From: Nansenia antarctica
Lineage: Eukaryota > Chordata > Actinopteri > Argentiniformes > Microstomatidae
Assembly (NCBI GenBank): GCA_963989245.1
Contig: OZ022345.1
Location: 24,371,196 to 24,435,195 of the forward strand
Reading direction: 5' to 3'
DNA length: 64,000 nt
Numbering within the stretch: the first letter of the stretch is position 1; each line of letters opens with the position of its first letter. Both the position numbers and the translations under genes were made by a program. Shown in pieces: positions 1 to 9,986 of this stretch. A model generated the notes under the pieces. The model was not told the DNA's origin and searched no databases. It saw only the letters and a list, made by a program, of their open reading frames with translations.

Positions 1-1027
1 TTCCTGTGTGACCTTGGACTCATGTATGATGCACTGTCTGAACTTGCAACCCTATCTCAGCAACTCCAGGCCCATTCAACCACACTCTTGAGAGCAAACC
101 AGCTTCTGAAGCGCACCATCAGAGTGCTGGCAACATTCAAAGACACCCCAGGAGAGAAAACAGAGGAGGCACTGACAGCACTGGGTTTGGGACATTTGGG
201 ATCAGTTCCCCTGGAGTCAAATGCAAAGCTCACACCAATCAATGCAAAGCAGTTCCTCCAAAGTCTGATCAACAACATGGAGAAGCGCCTCTCATTTGAA
301 GGTGAAATGCTTCTTATTTTAATTTAAATTTAAATTTTGCCATTTAGCAGACGCTTTTATCCAAAGCGACTTACAATTACGAATTACAGGGACATTCCCC
401 CTGGAGTAACTGAGGGCTAAGTGCCTTAACCAAGGGCACACTAGTAGTGGTGTGGCTTCAGGCGGGATTCGAACTCACAACCTTCCGATCACAAGTCCAA
501 CTCACTATCCACTAGACCACCACTACCCACAAAAAACGCACAAGCCTTTCGCCTTTTACTAAAGACTTCTGTGGAGAGGAACACTTACGAGTTCAAGCTA
601 TTTTTGGCAGGCTCTGCGTCTAGCTGAGCCCATATCCGTGTTGATCTCAATGTTCTGGATACAGGAAACTGGCCATCAACACCTGGCATACGGCATGGTG
701 AGACACAGGTAAAGCGACTGTGCAGGCGGTTCAATCTTTGTGAAGCGCAAGCAGTTAATGGTATGAGAGACCATCCCTTGCAGCACTGCCGAATGTGAAA
801 GGGGCTTCAGTCTCATGAACAATATATGCACGGACAAGAGATCTACACTGTTGTTGTCCAATGTCAGTCATTTGATGATGATCAGCATCAATGGGCCCCC
901 TGTAAGGCTTTTTGAGCCAAGGAAGTACATCACAACATGGTTGAGAAGCCATCGTTCTGCCACACAAGCAAGGAGGCAATGCAAACCTCAGATGGCCGAG
1001 TACAAGCATATTTGGAAAGCTTTGTAG
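1..1027 (+). pseudogene. hAT transposase-derived gene, 3' part (ZNF862/KIAA1586-like)
   Basis: The frame is open from base 1 to about 302, with the segment beginning FLCDLGLMYDALSELATL. After a repeat-filled gap it resumes at about 640 and contains VKRLCRRFNLCEAQAVNGM. From about 789 a shifted frame gives the hAT dimerisation signature TAECERGFSLMNNICTDKRS and ends with WKAL and a stop at 1025-1027. hAT C-termini mediate transposase dimerisation, and in fish this subtype survives as multi-copy ZNF862-like genes. The 5' part lies outside the window. A GT at 302-303 could be a splice donor, so the gap may be an intron holding a SINE. The frame change near 780 has no adequate intron and looks like a genuine lesion. 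A decayed copy is more likely than a working gene. Confidence 0.6.
336..527 (-). repeat. tRNA-derived SINE
   Basis: Read on the minus strand, it starts with a tRNA-like head: an A-box-like stretch TGGTCTAGTGGATAG and the B-box-like GAGTTCGAATCCC. It ends with the tail GTCGCTTTGGATAAAAGCG, which is common at fish SINE and LINE 3' ends. It sits in the gap of the hAT-derived gene. No clear target duplication was found. Confidence 0.75.
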
Positions 1028-1071
1028 ACTACCAGGCTGTTTGTTTTTTTCTTATTTGAAGCGTTTGACTT

Positions 1072-1145
1072 GTAGCAGTTCTTGTAGCAGTTCTTGTGGC
1101 AGTTCTTGTAGCAGTTCTTGTGGCAGTTCTTGTAACAGTTCTTTC
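1072..1145. repeat. 12-bp minisatellite
   Basis: About six tandem copies of a 12-base unit close to GTAGCAGTTCTT, with G/T and A/G variants. The minus-strand reading gives a Thr-Ala-Thr-Arg repeat that is only a shadow. The stretch 1146-1550 holds no recognisable gene. Confidence 0.8.
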
Positions 1146-1555
1146 TTTCTTGCATTTAAGCTGAGAGTACATACTGTAGTGATGGTGATTAACACTAAAC
1201 AGTAGAAAATCAGTCCACCCCCCTGCTGTTAATGCCATTGGTTGTTAAAGTCTTGTTTTGTTTATAATAAATTGAAATGTTTGTAAACACATAACCAGTC
1301 GTTCAGAATGCTCTCATATATGTGTAGATGCATACTGTATGCATAAGTGAGTATGGTGGTGCTTATGGGGTGTCGCTACGGGACGGGTGTCGCTCCAGGA
1401 CACGTCGCTCTGGGACGGGTGAGCATGAAGCTGGGAGGGAAAAATCACAGTATACCCACTAGAAAAAACTACACTACACCACTGCATTGTCCCCACATGC
1501 TCATTTCAAAATGGCCGCCTATCTTCCTGTGACTTTTAACCTGAGTGACACTGTG

Positions 1556-1914
1556 TGTAGCCTGACCCCTTTCCACACCTTGGTCATTGGGGGCACAAAG
1601 GTGAGGACAAAACACCAAGGGACCATCAGAGAGAAGGGCTGTCATCTGTAATTGTAATTTGGATTAATAAATTGTCTCAAAACTCTGAAGTTTTACTCGT
1701 GATCTATTTCAACCAAACTCTTTAAAGTCAAGATACTGCATACTCTTCTCCCCTATAAGAGGGGAACTCTGAAGCTGCGTCTTCAGACATGTGCTCAACC
1801 GACTCTTGAACTCTGTCTGACCTCGGTTTTGTGTCTGTCTCTTGCTTTGCGAGCAATAAAATAATCACTTAACTCATATCGTGGTGTACTCATATCTTTA
1901 TTTCTTGAACTACA
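1556..1914 (+). repeat. Possible solo LTR
   Basis: A 359-bp segment starts TGTAG and ends CTACA. It contains a TATAAGAGG motif near 1756 and an AATAAA near 1855, in the order expected of U3-R-U5. The flanking five bases (CTGTG and TCTCT) do not match, so there is no target duplication and the call is tentative. From 1915 to 2300 only a short (CATTA)n run at 2221-2245 stands out. Confidence 0.3.
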
Positions 1915-2309
1915 TCTCTAAAGAGGCAGTATTGCAGAGTGGTTTACCCTAGAATATTTACCATAGGATTCATCAGCGTTAACTCTATCAGTGCTGCTTG
2001 CATCATAACTTATCCTTTATAGGACGAGATTCCTGGAATTCCAGGAGCAACGTTCTGATTCCAAGCTACTGCATACATCATTTGTTTACAAAATCTCTGG
2101 TTAACAAAAACATGAACCACACAGTAAAGAGTCCTTGTTGCTTTGGTTATGAAGAGGTGCAACACTTGTTCTGCTCTCATAAGAGCTCTTTAGGAGTCAT
2201 AATAATCATAGTCAAGGAGAACATTACATTACATTACATTACAGTGATGTTAAATGTTCCTTATCTGTATGTTTCTGGCCATAAAACTCGAACTCAAATC
2301 TTAAGTAGA

Positions 2310-2696
2310 AGAGCACATTTATTTAATTTCTCATCTTCACAACAACTTAAAGAGACATTACAGTACTTGATAATGTTGCAATAATAAATATATTCATGGT
2401 AACAGACACACCCATTTCAGTTTAATAAATGAATAAATAACATGAAATCATTTTACATTGTAAAGCTTTTAACACTGAAAAGATGACATTATTGGCAATA
2501 AAATAGGGCTAATGTTAACAAAAAATACTGGAGGCATCAATAAATAGATAGATTAATGAATAAATAAATAGTCCTGAGTTAGTGCAACAATAAATATAAT
2601 AAAGGTAAAACATGTTTCAATAAATAGTTATTATTAAATAGTCCTCAACACACACACACACACGCACACGCACACACGCGCGCACGCACGCACACG

Positions 2697-2754
<58 letters not shown>
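2310..2754 (-). promoter_or_regulatory. Interferon 3' UTR: TG tract, AU-rich elements, poly(A) signal
   Basis: Reading the minus strand after the interferon stop codon (2757-2755), an almost pure TG/CG tract begins within a few bases and runs to about 2645. It is followed by AU-rich DNA with about nine ATTTA pentamers between 2645 and 2380. Two of these sit in longer TTATTTATT-type stretches (near 2430 and 2560). An AATAAA lies at 2323-2318. Clusters of ATTTA nonamers are known to destabilise cytokine mRNAs, so rapid turnover is inferred. The TG tract is polymorphism-prone. Confidence 0.55.
2641..2754. repeat. CA/TG microsatellite
   Basis: Dinucleotide tract of CA with CG interruptions, abutting the interferon stop codon and so part of its 3' UTR. 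Confidence 0.9.
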
Positions 2755-2756
<2 letters not shown>

Positions 2757-3510
2757 ATTGGCTGGTAGATCTGAGGTTTGCCGCCAGCAGGTCGAGTCTT
2801 CGCAGGTGCGCGAGCACCACTGTCCTGACGTCATCCCACGCGCTCGCGCTGTATTCCTGTTTGGGTCAAATACAACAGTTACATTTAGAAATGCTTCAGA
2901 TACGTTTATATATATGGAGGAGGAAGGGGAGTCACAGTGTGAGTAATGTATTTATAAACTAGCTGATTAGCTGAAGGTTTCTCACCTTGTCTTTCAAACT
3001 GTTGTTCAGGTGTTTGAAGTGCACGTGCATCTTCTTGTTCGCTCTTTTGACAGACGCTGATGACGTTCGTTTCAGAGCCTTTACCTGTGTTGGAAAGACA
3101 CACTAATGAGTCATATTTCATATTCTGACTCCTCTCTGCATGAGTGCCTGGTAGGCAGGGTGATACCAGAGTGTTGTGGTTGAGACAGGTGGACTCACGC
3201 ATTGCTGCAGTTCCGAGGTCTGCCGGTAGAGGGCGTTCTCAAACGTGTCCATCTGTCTGTCGTCCCCCGCCTCGCTGCTCGTGTACCGGCCGCTGCCGTA
3301 CAGCTTCATCACGGCGGTCAGAGTCTGAGACATGAAGATGGTCTTGTCTTCGGCCTGGAGGACGAGGGAGGGATATTATTAATATTATGAATATGAATAT
3401 GAATATTATCATTATTATTATCATTATGATGATTATGATTATTGTTATTATCGTTATTATTTTTATCATTATTATTAAGAGTAGTATTACTCTTATTATC
3501 ATTATTATTA

Positions 3511-3548
<38 letters not shown>

Positions 3549-4176
3549 GTTCTATAGTCTATAAGGAGTGTCTTAAGAAGGAGTTTCTTACCGCAGAATG
3601 AAGGACGAGGCTGTATTGCTTCTCAGGGAAATCTGTCATTGTATCTCGTGGGACCTCATCACCCTAAAATGCCGAAAAATCAAAACAGGTTTGTAGTTGA
3701 AGTTTAGTTCTTAGTTCATATTCCATATGTTGAAACCAGACTGTACAACACCATAGTTCATATTCCATATGTTAAAACCAGACTATACAACACCATAGTT
3801 CATATTCCATATGTTGAAACCAGACTGTACAACACCATAGTTCATATTCCATATGTTGAATACAGACTATACAACACCATAGTTCATATTCCATATGTTG
3901 AAACCAGACTGTACAACACCATAGTTCATATTCCATAGGTTGAATACAGACTATACAACACCATAGTTCATATTCCATATGTTGAAACCAGACTATACAA
4001 CACCATAGTTCATATTCCATATGTTGAAACCAGACTGTACAACACCATAGTTCATATTCCATATGTTGAAACCAGACTATACAACACCATAGTTCATATT
4101 CCATATGATGAAACCAGACTTTACAATACCCTAACCCTAACAATCATTAAACAGATAAGATACCAGTTGTGTGTGG

Positions 4177-4228
<52 letters not shown>

Positions 4229-4229
4229 C

Positions 4230-4276
<47 letters not shown>

Positions 4277-4456
4277 TGTGTGTGTGTGTGTGTGTGACCC
4301 TACCATTCGCTCCAGCATGGTGATGGTGTGGTTACTGAACACCTGGAACATGCTCTGAGACCCCCTGCTCGGCGTCTTCATCCAAGTGCATCCGCTGGCA
4401 GCGTTCCATCCGCAGGCGGTCAGAACCAGGAGCATCCACAGCTTGGCTGACTCCAT
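2755..4456 (-). CDS. Type I interferon, fish group I (two-cysteine), five exons
   Basis: A secreted antiviral cytokine that signals through class II cytokine receptors and JAK-STAT. Exons on the minus strand: 4456-4304, 3663-3592, 3354-3199, 3084-2986 and 2856-2755 (stop TAA 2757-2755). All four introns are GT-AG and phase 0, and the coding parts sum to 193 codons. Five exons with four introns is the known layout of fish type I interferons, unlike the intronless mammalian genes. A signal peptide of about 22 residues (MESAKLWMLLVLTACGW...) precedes a mature start near CTWMKTP. Besides the one in the signal peptide, only two cysteines are seen: one at the mature N-terminus and one closing exon 3 (ELQQC). 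This fits the two-cysteine group. Exon 5 carries the family C-terminal signature SAWDDVRTVVLAHLRRLD. Intron 1 is swollen by a minisatellite and a TG tract. No frameshift or stop is seen. The subgroup (a, d, e or h) cannot be assigned. Confidence 0.88.
3376..3550. repeat. ATT/ATG trinucleotide repeat in interferon intron 2
   Basis: Imperfect AT-rich tri- and hexanucleotide repeat ending in a pure ATT run. It lies wholly inside the 237-bp intron 2. Confidence 0.85.
3713..4134. repeat. 42-bp minisatellite in interferon intron 1
   Basis: About ten head-to-tail copies of a 42-base unit containing TTCATATTCCATATGTTGAA. Copies differ at a few positions, such as GTAC or ATAC in the second half. As 42 is divisible by three, the minus strand reads as a 14-residue repeat, but this lies within the intron. 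Confidence 0.92.
4128..4296. repeat. Short telomere-like motif and TG microsatellite in interferon intron 1
   Basis: A double CCCTAA motif (about 4128-4141) follows the minisatellite. From about 4180 to 4296 comes a TG tract with GCG and GAG interruptions that ends a few bases from the exon 1 splice donor (4303). Confidence 0.85.
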
Positions 4457-4652
4457 ACTTGTAGTTCTCTATCTGTCCACAACTGGCGCTAGAGCAACAG
4501 GTAACCTCCGGCTCCGATAGAGACTCTCCGAATTCACTTGTTTGGTCGGAATGAAAGAAAGCAGGCTGCAAAGGCTTACGAGGCTGAAGAGGATCGTTCT
4601 TGAGCGGTTTGCTTTCCAAATGAGTTGTGCCATGCTCCCGTCTGTCCAGGAC

Positions 4653-4718
4653 ATTTATACCAGAACACTTGTTTCCGAAGTGAAAGCTGGAATTCCCGAC
4701 AAGCACACACTTTCACAC
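4653..4718 (-). promoter_or_regulatory. Interferon promoter: IRF half-sites, NF-kB site, TATA box
   Basis: In transcription order on the minus strand: GTGTGAAAGTGTG (4718-4706, IRF-type GAAA core), CGGGAATTCC (4698-4689, NF-kB consensus), an inverted IRF site GCTTTCACTTC (4687-4677; plus-strand reading GAAGTGAAAGC), and TATAAAT (4659-4653). The start codon lies about 200 bases downstream at 4456. Adjacent IRF and NF-kB sites just upstream of a TATA box are the known layout of virus-inducible interferon promoters, such as the PRDI-PRDII pair of mammalian IFN-beta. Induction by IRF3/7 and NF-kB is inferred. Confidence 0.65.
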
Positions 4719-4791
4719 CTGAGCGAACGCGGAAAGGACAGGTGAATGTTCATATTCTAGTTCGATCCTCTTAGACCTTTTCGATTGATTA
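4689..4791 (-). repeat. Inverted duplication arm A (interferon promoter)
   Basis: The minus strand of this segment matches the plus strand of 10609-10712 almost base for base for about 85 bp, then diverges inside the IRF/NF-kB region. It shares landmarks such as GAGGATCGAACTAGAATATG and CCTGTCCTTTCCGCG. Confidence 0.85.
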
Positions 4792-4857
4792 ACACTGATA
4801 GGAACGTCATATAATCCAACTCCTTTTAGACAATCGACGCACGCAAAGAATGATAAA

Positions 4858-5163
4858 TGAAGGGTATACCGCCTGTCCACTAGGTGGCAGTATCTCGTTT
4901 GCTATGCTGTCCGGCTCAGTCAGGAGTCGGCCATGTTTATTTGTTTAGTGTCAGTCAGACGTTCATGTTACGGTGGCCGTCTATCGAGCTGCCCACCTAA
5001 TTCCTGTAAGTTGGTTATTCTAATGTTTCTGGTTAAGTTATATATTTACATTTACCCTGCTTATACTTTATCTCAATTCATGCTTCTATTGTTTGTATAT
5101 TTGCAGGGCGTTTTCATCTTTGTCATTAAACACTTCATTGACATTGAGGAGCGTATTTCTTCA
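4858..5163 (+). repeat. 5' LTR of gypsy element
   Basis: 306 bp with TG...CA ends (TGAAG/CTTCA inverted terminal repeat). The primer-binding site just inside (from 5164, TGAAAACGCC) does not begin with the usual TGG and no tRNA could be assigned. Confidence 0.9.
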
Positions 5164-5193
5164 TGAAAACGCCAGGAATTCTTCCAGGAAGCC

Positions 5194-6303
5194 ATGGTCG
5201 TCGTTGCATGCTCTGTCCCTGGCTGCGCTTTCGGAACTGAAAACGTGTCCGAAGCACTCGCCATTGCCCTGTTGACTAATCATGGATTTGCCCATCAACG
5301 CACATCGCCTGTCACAGCCGCGCCGACCCCCCGAGGCCCGAAACTGGATCGGCCTAAAGTCGACGTAGGCGTATCGATTGAGGAATGGGACGTGTTCATC
5401 CGTCGTTGGGACGTCTTCTGCACTGGCTCAGGCATAGGAGCCGCCGAGGCCCCTTTCCAGTTGTTTCAGTGCGCTGGGCCTGAACTTGGTGACAGCCTGT
5501 TGAAAGTCAACCCCAACGCCGCTTCCGAACCTTTGCCACACCTAATTGCCGCCTTACGTTCACTAGCAGTCATCCCAGTCGCCACATGTGTCCTGCGCAC
5601 CTAGCTGCTCCAGCTACGCCAGGAGCGTGATGAGACATTCCGCGCCTTCACTGCCAGAGTACGGGGGAAAGCGGAGACATGCGCCTATGTTACAGTATGT
5701 GGGTGTGGCGAGGATGTGGACTATACCGACCACATCATCCGCGACATTCTAGTCAATGGCATCTCTGATTCGGACATTCGCTGAGAGGTACTAGGGACGC
5801 CAGACATCCTTAAAATGCCAGTGAATGACGTGGTTGCACTCGTCGAAAATAAAGAGATGGCCCGCAACGCTTTCCCGTCATCCGCCCTTTCGGCCATGTC
5901 GTCACTCCAGCGCTTGACAAAGAGTCCACAGGCGAGCCCCACCCCGACCCCAGGCCCAGCGGACGTGGCTAAACGAGCCCCGTGCCCAGAGTGTAAGAGA
6001 ACCTTTAATGTCTTCACAGAGGGATCCCGCGGATGGAATACCAAGCCCCACCAGCTTTGTATCGACTGTTATAGGGCCCGCCGACGCAAGGGGCGACCGC
6101 AGCCATCTGCCAGCAGTCAACAGGCCGCCGTGGAGTCAGAACCGATCTCCCAGATCTCGTCGGTTCAGTCTGATGCCCGCCCTGGCCAACGTCGTGGGAG
6201 TCACCACCAACACCACGCCCCCACGCCCATCAGACTTGAGCACCACATTTTCTCCAAGGGCGAATGGAGAAGGGCCAGGCTGAGAGACCATCCTGAGCGC
6301 TGA
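5194..6303 (+). pseudogene. gag of gypsy element, two in-frame stops
   Basis: The frame runs from ATG at 5194 but is interrupted by TAG at 5602-5604 and TGA at 5782-5784, then continues in the same frame to the stop ending at 6303. The C-terminal third has a CPEC...CIDC cysteine pair (around 5986-6075) followed by an Arg-rich stretch, a nucleic-acid-binding arrangement for packaging RNA. Each stop could have arisen by one C-to-T change. This copy therefore probably makes no full-length Gag. Stop suppression is possible but unproven. Pol lies downstream in a different frame. Confidence 0.7.
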
Positions 6304-6320
6304 TCACTATCTCGGTTGAC

Positions 6321-9300
6321 ATGCCTGTCGGACCGAGTGCAGGCACCGGCGACCGTGGCTCGGTCAACGGGGCGAGGGTATCCGCCATCGCGGACACTGG
6401 TGCACAGTCGGACCTTTGGTCCCTAGAGGAGTTCATTGCCTGCGGATTCTCACGTGACGACCTGCGTCCCGTCCATCTCAGCATGTCGGCCGCCAACCGC
6501 TCCCCCATAGCTGTCGAAGGCGCATTCTTCGCTAGACTCTCGACAGCCTCCAGCAGCGGTGGAGTGGCGTCCTGCCGCTCCATGGTGTACGTGAGCAGCT
6601 CAGTCCGGGCCATGTACCTATCCTACGAGTCGCTGCTCAACCTCGGCCTCTTGTCTATGGACTTCCCATCAGGTGACATCGTAGGGGGGCCCAACGACGA
6701 GCGTGGGTCTTACACGCCAAACCAGCCCCTGTCCGTCAATGCTACGAGGTCCACCAACGGCGGCTGCGGCGACCCGAGTAACCCCCACAGCGCCCAGTGC
6801 TCATGTCCCCAGCGTACGGTCCCTCCGGAACGCCCTACGGCGCTACCTTTCCCTGTCACACCAGAGAACAACAGCCGGATGAAGGATTGGCTATTCGGGA
6901 GATACGCCTCATCCACATTCAACACTTGCCCTCATCGGGCGCTGCCGTGCATGGAAGGGCCACCCATTGAAATGCATGTGGACCCCGCAGCCACGCCGAG
7001 AGCATGCCACACCGCGGCCGTTGTGCCTCTACACTGGCAGCAGAGAGTCCACGATGACCTTCTCCGGGATGAGGCCCTCGGTGTCATTGAACGTGTGCCA
7101 TACGGCGAACCAGTGACATGGTGCCATCGTATGGTGGTCACTCGGAAGCACAATGGCTCCCCCCGCAGGACCGTGGACCTCTCACCTCTCAACAAGTTCT
7201 GCCTACGTGAGACTTTCGCCACCGAGTCCCCATTCCACCTCGCACGTCGTATCCCAAAGGACACCTGGAAGACTGTCACGGACGCCTGGAATGGCTACCA
7301 CAGTGTGCCCCTGCGTGAATCGGATCGTCATCTGACTACATTCATCACGCCCTTTGGCCGCTGGCGTTACACCAGGGCGCCACAAGGTTTCCTATCGTCG
7401 GGGGATGGCTACAACCGCCGTTTCGATGCGGTCCTCTCGGACTATGAGCGTACGGAACGTTGTGTGGATGACACCATCCACTATGACACCGACCTGGAGC
7501 AGCACTGGTGGAGGACCATCGACTTCCTTACTCGTGTCGGCCGGGAAGGCATCGTGTTGAACCCGGACAAGTTCCAGTTTGCGGAGAGGAACGTCGAGTT
7601 CGCTGGCTTCAGGGTGTCGGACACTACTATCGAGCCACTCCCCAAGTACTTGGACGCTATCCGAGACTTCCCCACCCCGGACTCCACGACGGATGTCAGG
7701 AGCTGGTTCGGCCTTGTCAACCAGGTGTCGAACTATGCCCAGCTGCGTGACACAATGGCTCCATTCAAGCCATTCCTCAGCCCACGCTGTAAATTCTCAT
7801 GGTCACCCGAACTGGAGGAAGCCTTCCAAACGTCCAAAAGTGCTATTGTCGGGGCTATCCGTGAGGGCGTGGAGATCTACGACATGCAGAAGCGCACCTG
7901 CCTCCGCCCTGACTGGTCCAAGCGCGGTATTGGTTACTTCCTGCTCCAACAACATTGTAGCTGCGTCTCGGGCATACCAGACTGCTGCCCGGGAGGATGG
8001 AGGATCACCCTCGCTGGTTCACGCTTCCTGTCCCCGGCCGAACAGCGCTATGCGGCCATCGAAGGAGAGGCCCTAGCCGTGGCCTGGGGTCTGGAGCAAG
8101 CACGGTACTTCACGCAGGGGAGCGACAACCTCGTCGTAGTTACCCATAAGCCCCTGGTGAAGATCTTTGGCGACCGTACGCTAGATGAGATAAAGAACTC
8201 ACGCCTGTTTAGACTCAAGCAGCGTACCCTCCCATGGCGCTTCGACATTGTGCACCTGCCTGGAAAGAGCAACTATGCCGCTGACGCAACCTCAAGACAT
8301 CCGTCTCCATCAGGCTCAGCGAACGGCCTCTCACTGGGATTGCCGGGCGTGCCTGACGCCGTGGAGTCAGCACTTATGGCTTCCATCCGCGCCGATGCAC
8401 AAGAGCTCGGAGCCGTCTCTTGGACCGTCCTTGCACGTGAAACAGCAAGTGATGCATGCCTCAGCCACCTTCTGCACCTGATCGAACATGGGGACAGGGT
8501 TGATATGAACGACCCCGCCCTGGCGAGTCTATCACCAGTCTGTGAGTCCATTTACGCACAGGACGGCGTCCTGCTATATCATGACCGCGTCGTGGTCCCT
8601 CCATCCCTCCGCGACAGCGTCCTTCGACACCTCCATGCCGCCCACCAAGGGATCTCGGCGATGGGGCAACAGGCCCGTGCCATAGTCTACTGGCCAGGGA
8701 TGTCAGAGGACATCCGAGCCGCCAGGTACGGATGTGCGGACTGTAACCGGAACGCTCCGTCACAAGCAGCCACGCCCCCCCTACCATCCTCGCCACCGTC
8801 CACCCCATTCGAGGCGGTGTTTGCTGACTTCTTTGACTATGGAGGTCGTCACTTCCTAGTTATCGGAGATCGACTATCGGGCTGGGTGGAGGTCCTATGC
8901 TCCACAGCAGGCACTGATATGGGAGGCTCAGCTGGGCTGGTTCGCCACCTCCGTGCGTTCTTTGGCTCCTTTGGCGTGCCGGAGGAACTTTCGAGCGACG
9001 GTGGTCCGGAGTTCACAGCAGGCCAGACACAGGACTTCCTCCGTTTGTGGGGCGTCAAACACCGTGTGTCCTCTGTTGCTTTCCCACAGTCAAACGGAAG
9101 AGCGGAAGTTGCAGTGAAGTCTGCGAAGCGCCTCCTGATGTCCAACACTGGCCCGACTGGCAGTCTCGATCATGACCGCTTTCTGCGTGCCATGATACAG
9201 TTACGCAACACGCCTGACCCCGACTGCAACCTCTCACCGGCGCAGATTATCTTCGGTCACCCCCTTCGAGGTTCGCTTTCCTTCGTCAACAGGCTTGAGA

Positions 9301-9941
9301 AGTTCTCGAACCCACATATCCGACCGCTCTGGCGCCAAGCATGGGCGGCAAAGGAGGATGCCCTTCGGACCCGGATGTCCCGTACCACTGAGTCCCTGCA
9401 GGCTCACTCGAAGCCACTCCGCCCATTGGCACTTGGTGAGAGGGTGTTCCTCCAGAACCAGCAGGGCCCTAGCCCTAACAAGTGGGACAGGTCAGGGGTG
9501 GTGGTGGAGTCACGTGATCACGATCAGTATCGGGTTAAGGTTGATGGGTCTGGACGCCTGACTTTACGCAACCGGCGGTTCCTCCGTGGCTACACCCCCT
9601 ATGCTCCTCAGCAGCCAGCTGCTATGTCCCCTCCACCTGCGCCCCTGGTACGCCGCTCCCTACCTGTCCAACCGTGCCCGGTGGTGCCCCAGGGGATCGT
9701 CCAGCAGCTGGCGGATGGACCCTGTGGCGCGGCCCTGGGTTCCTCCTTGCCGGCGTCTGCTGGTGAGGCGGCCCCTGGCCTCGGGTCCGAGGGCGACCCT
9801 GTACCCACTGATGCCACCCCGAACGCTTCGCTTCTAGTGTCGCAGTCGCCTATGTCGCTGCCCCGTCCTACGCGGCCTAGCCGTACAAGGGAGCCACCCA
9901 AGCACTACGAGCCCGAAACAGGCCGTTGGACGCGGGACTGA
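6321..9941 (+). CDS. gypsy Pol polyprotein (protease, RT, RNase H, integrase)
   Basis: An intact 1206-residue frame. Protease: ADTGAQSDLW near residues 24-33, with the DTG catalytic triad. Reverse transcriptase: about 230-430, with the catalytic CVDDTIHY at 381-388 (VDD in place of the commoner LDD). RNase H: about 500-640 (DWSKRGIGYF...GEALAVAWGLEQARY). Integrase: zinc-binding H...H...CADC near 760-810, and a catalytic core with DFFDYGG and SSDGGPEF (Asp near 893). The C-terminus has the GPY/F-like segment KWDRSGVVVESRDHDQYRVKV near 1050. It would copy element RNA and insert the cDNA. All catalytic motifs are present, in contrast to the interrupted gag. The start at 6321 is the first ATG; the real protein may be made by frameshift from gag. 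Confidence 0.88.
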   Translation: MPVGPSAGTGDRGSVNGARVSAIADTGAQSDLWSLEEFIACGFSRDDLRPVHLSMSAANRSPIAVEGAFFARLSTASSSGGVASCRSMVYVSSSVRAMYLSYESLLNLGLLSMDFPSGDIVGGPNDERGSYTPNQPLSVNATRSTNGGCGDPSNPHSAQCSCPQRTVPPERPTALPFPVTPENNSRMKDWLFGRYASSTFNTCPHRALPCMEGPPIEMHVDPAATPRACHTAAVVPLHWQQRVHDDLLRDEALGVIERVPYGEPVTWCHRMVVTRKHNGSPRRTVDLSPLNKFCLRETFATESPFHLARRIPKDTWKTVTDAWNGYHSVPLRESDRHLTTFITPFGRWRYTRAPQGFLSSGDGYNRRFDAVLSDYERTERCVDDTIHYDTDLEQHWWRTIDFLTRVGREGIVLNPDKFQFAERNVEFAGFRVSDTTIEPLPKYLDAIRDFPTPDSTTDVRSWFGLVNQVSNYAQLRDTMAPFKPFLSPRCKFSWSPELEEAFQTSKSAIVGAIREGVEIYDMQKRTCLRPDWSKRGIGYFLLQQHCSCVSGIPDCCPGGWRITLAGSRFLSPAEQRYAAIEGEALAVAWGLEQARYFTQGSDNLVVVTHKPLVKIFGDRTLDEIKNSRLFRLKQRTLPWRFDIVHLPGKSNYAADATSRHPSPSGSANGLSLGLPGVPDAVESALMASIRADAQELGAVSWTVLARETASDACLSHLLHLIEHGDRVDMNDPALASLSPVCESIYAQDGVLLYHDRVVVPPSLRDSVLRHLHAAHQGISAMGQQARAIVYWPGMSEDIRAARYGCADCNRNAPSQAATPPLPSSPPSTPFEAVFADFFDYGGRHFLVIGDRLSGWVEVLCSTAGTDMGGSAGLVRHLRAFFGSFGVPEELSSDGGPEFTAGQTQDFLRLWGVKHRVSSVAFPQSNGRAEVAVKSAKRLLMSNTGPTGSLDHDRFLRAMIQLRNTPDPDCNLSPAQIIFGHPLRGSLSFVNRLEKFSNPHIRPLWRQAWAAKEDALRTRMSRTTESLQAHSKPLRPLALGERVFLQNQQGPSPNKWDRSGVVVESRDHDQYRVKVDGSGRLTLRNRRFLRGYTPYAPQQPAAMSPPPAPLVRRSLPVQPCPVVPQGIVQQLADGPCGAALGSSLPASAGEAAPGLGSEGDPVPTDATPNASLLVSQSPMSLPRPTRPSRTREPPKHYEPETGRWTRD

Positions 9942-9986
9942 GTCCGGTTACCTATTTCAGTTTATAGCTTTCCGGACTGGGGGGGA

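Noticed and set aside
3772..4143. Minus-strand 123-codon repetitive frame
   Set aside because: Produced by the 42-bp minisatellite in interferon intron 1; no start, splice or domain support.
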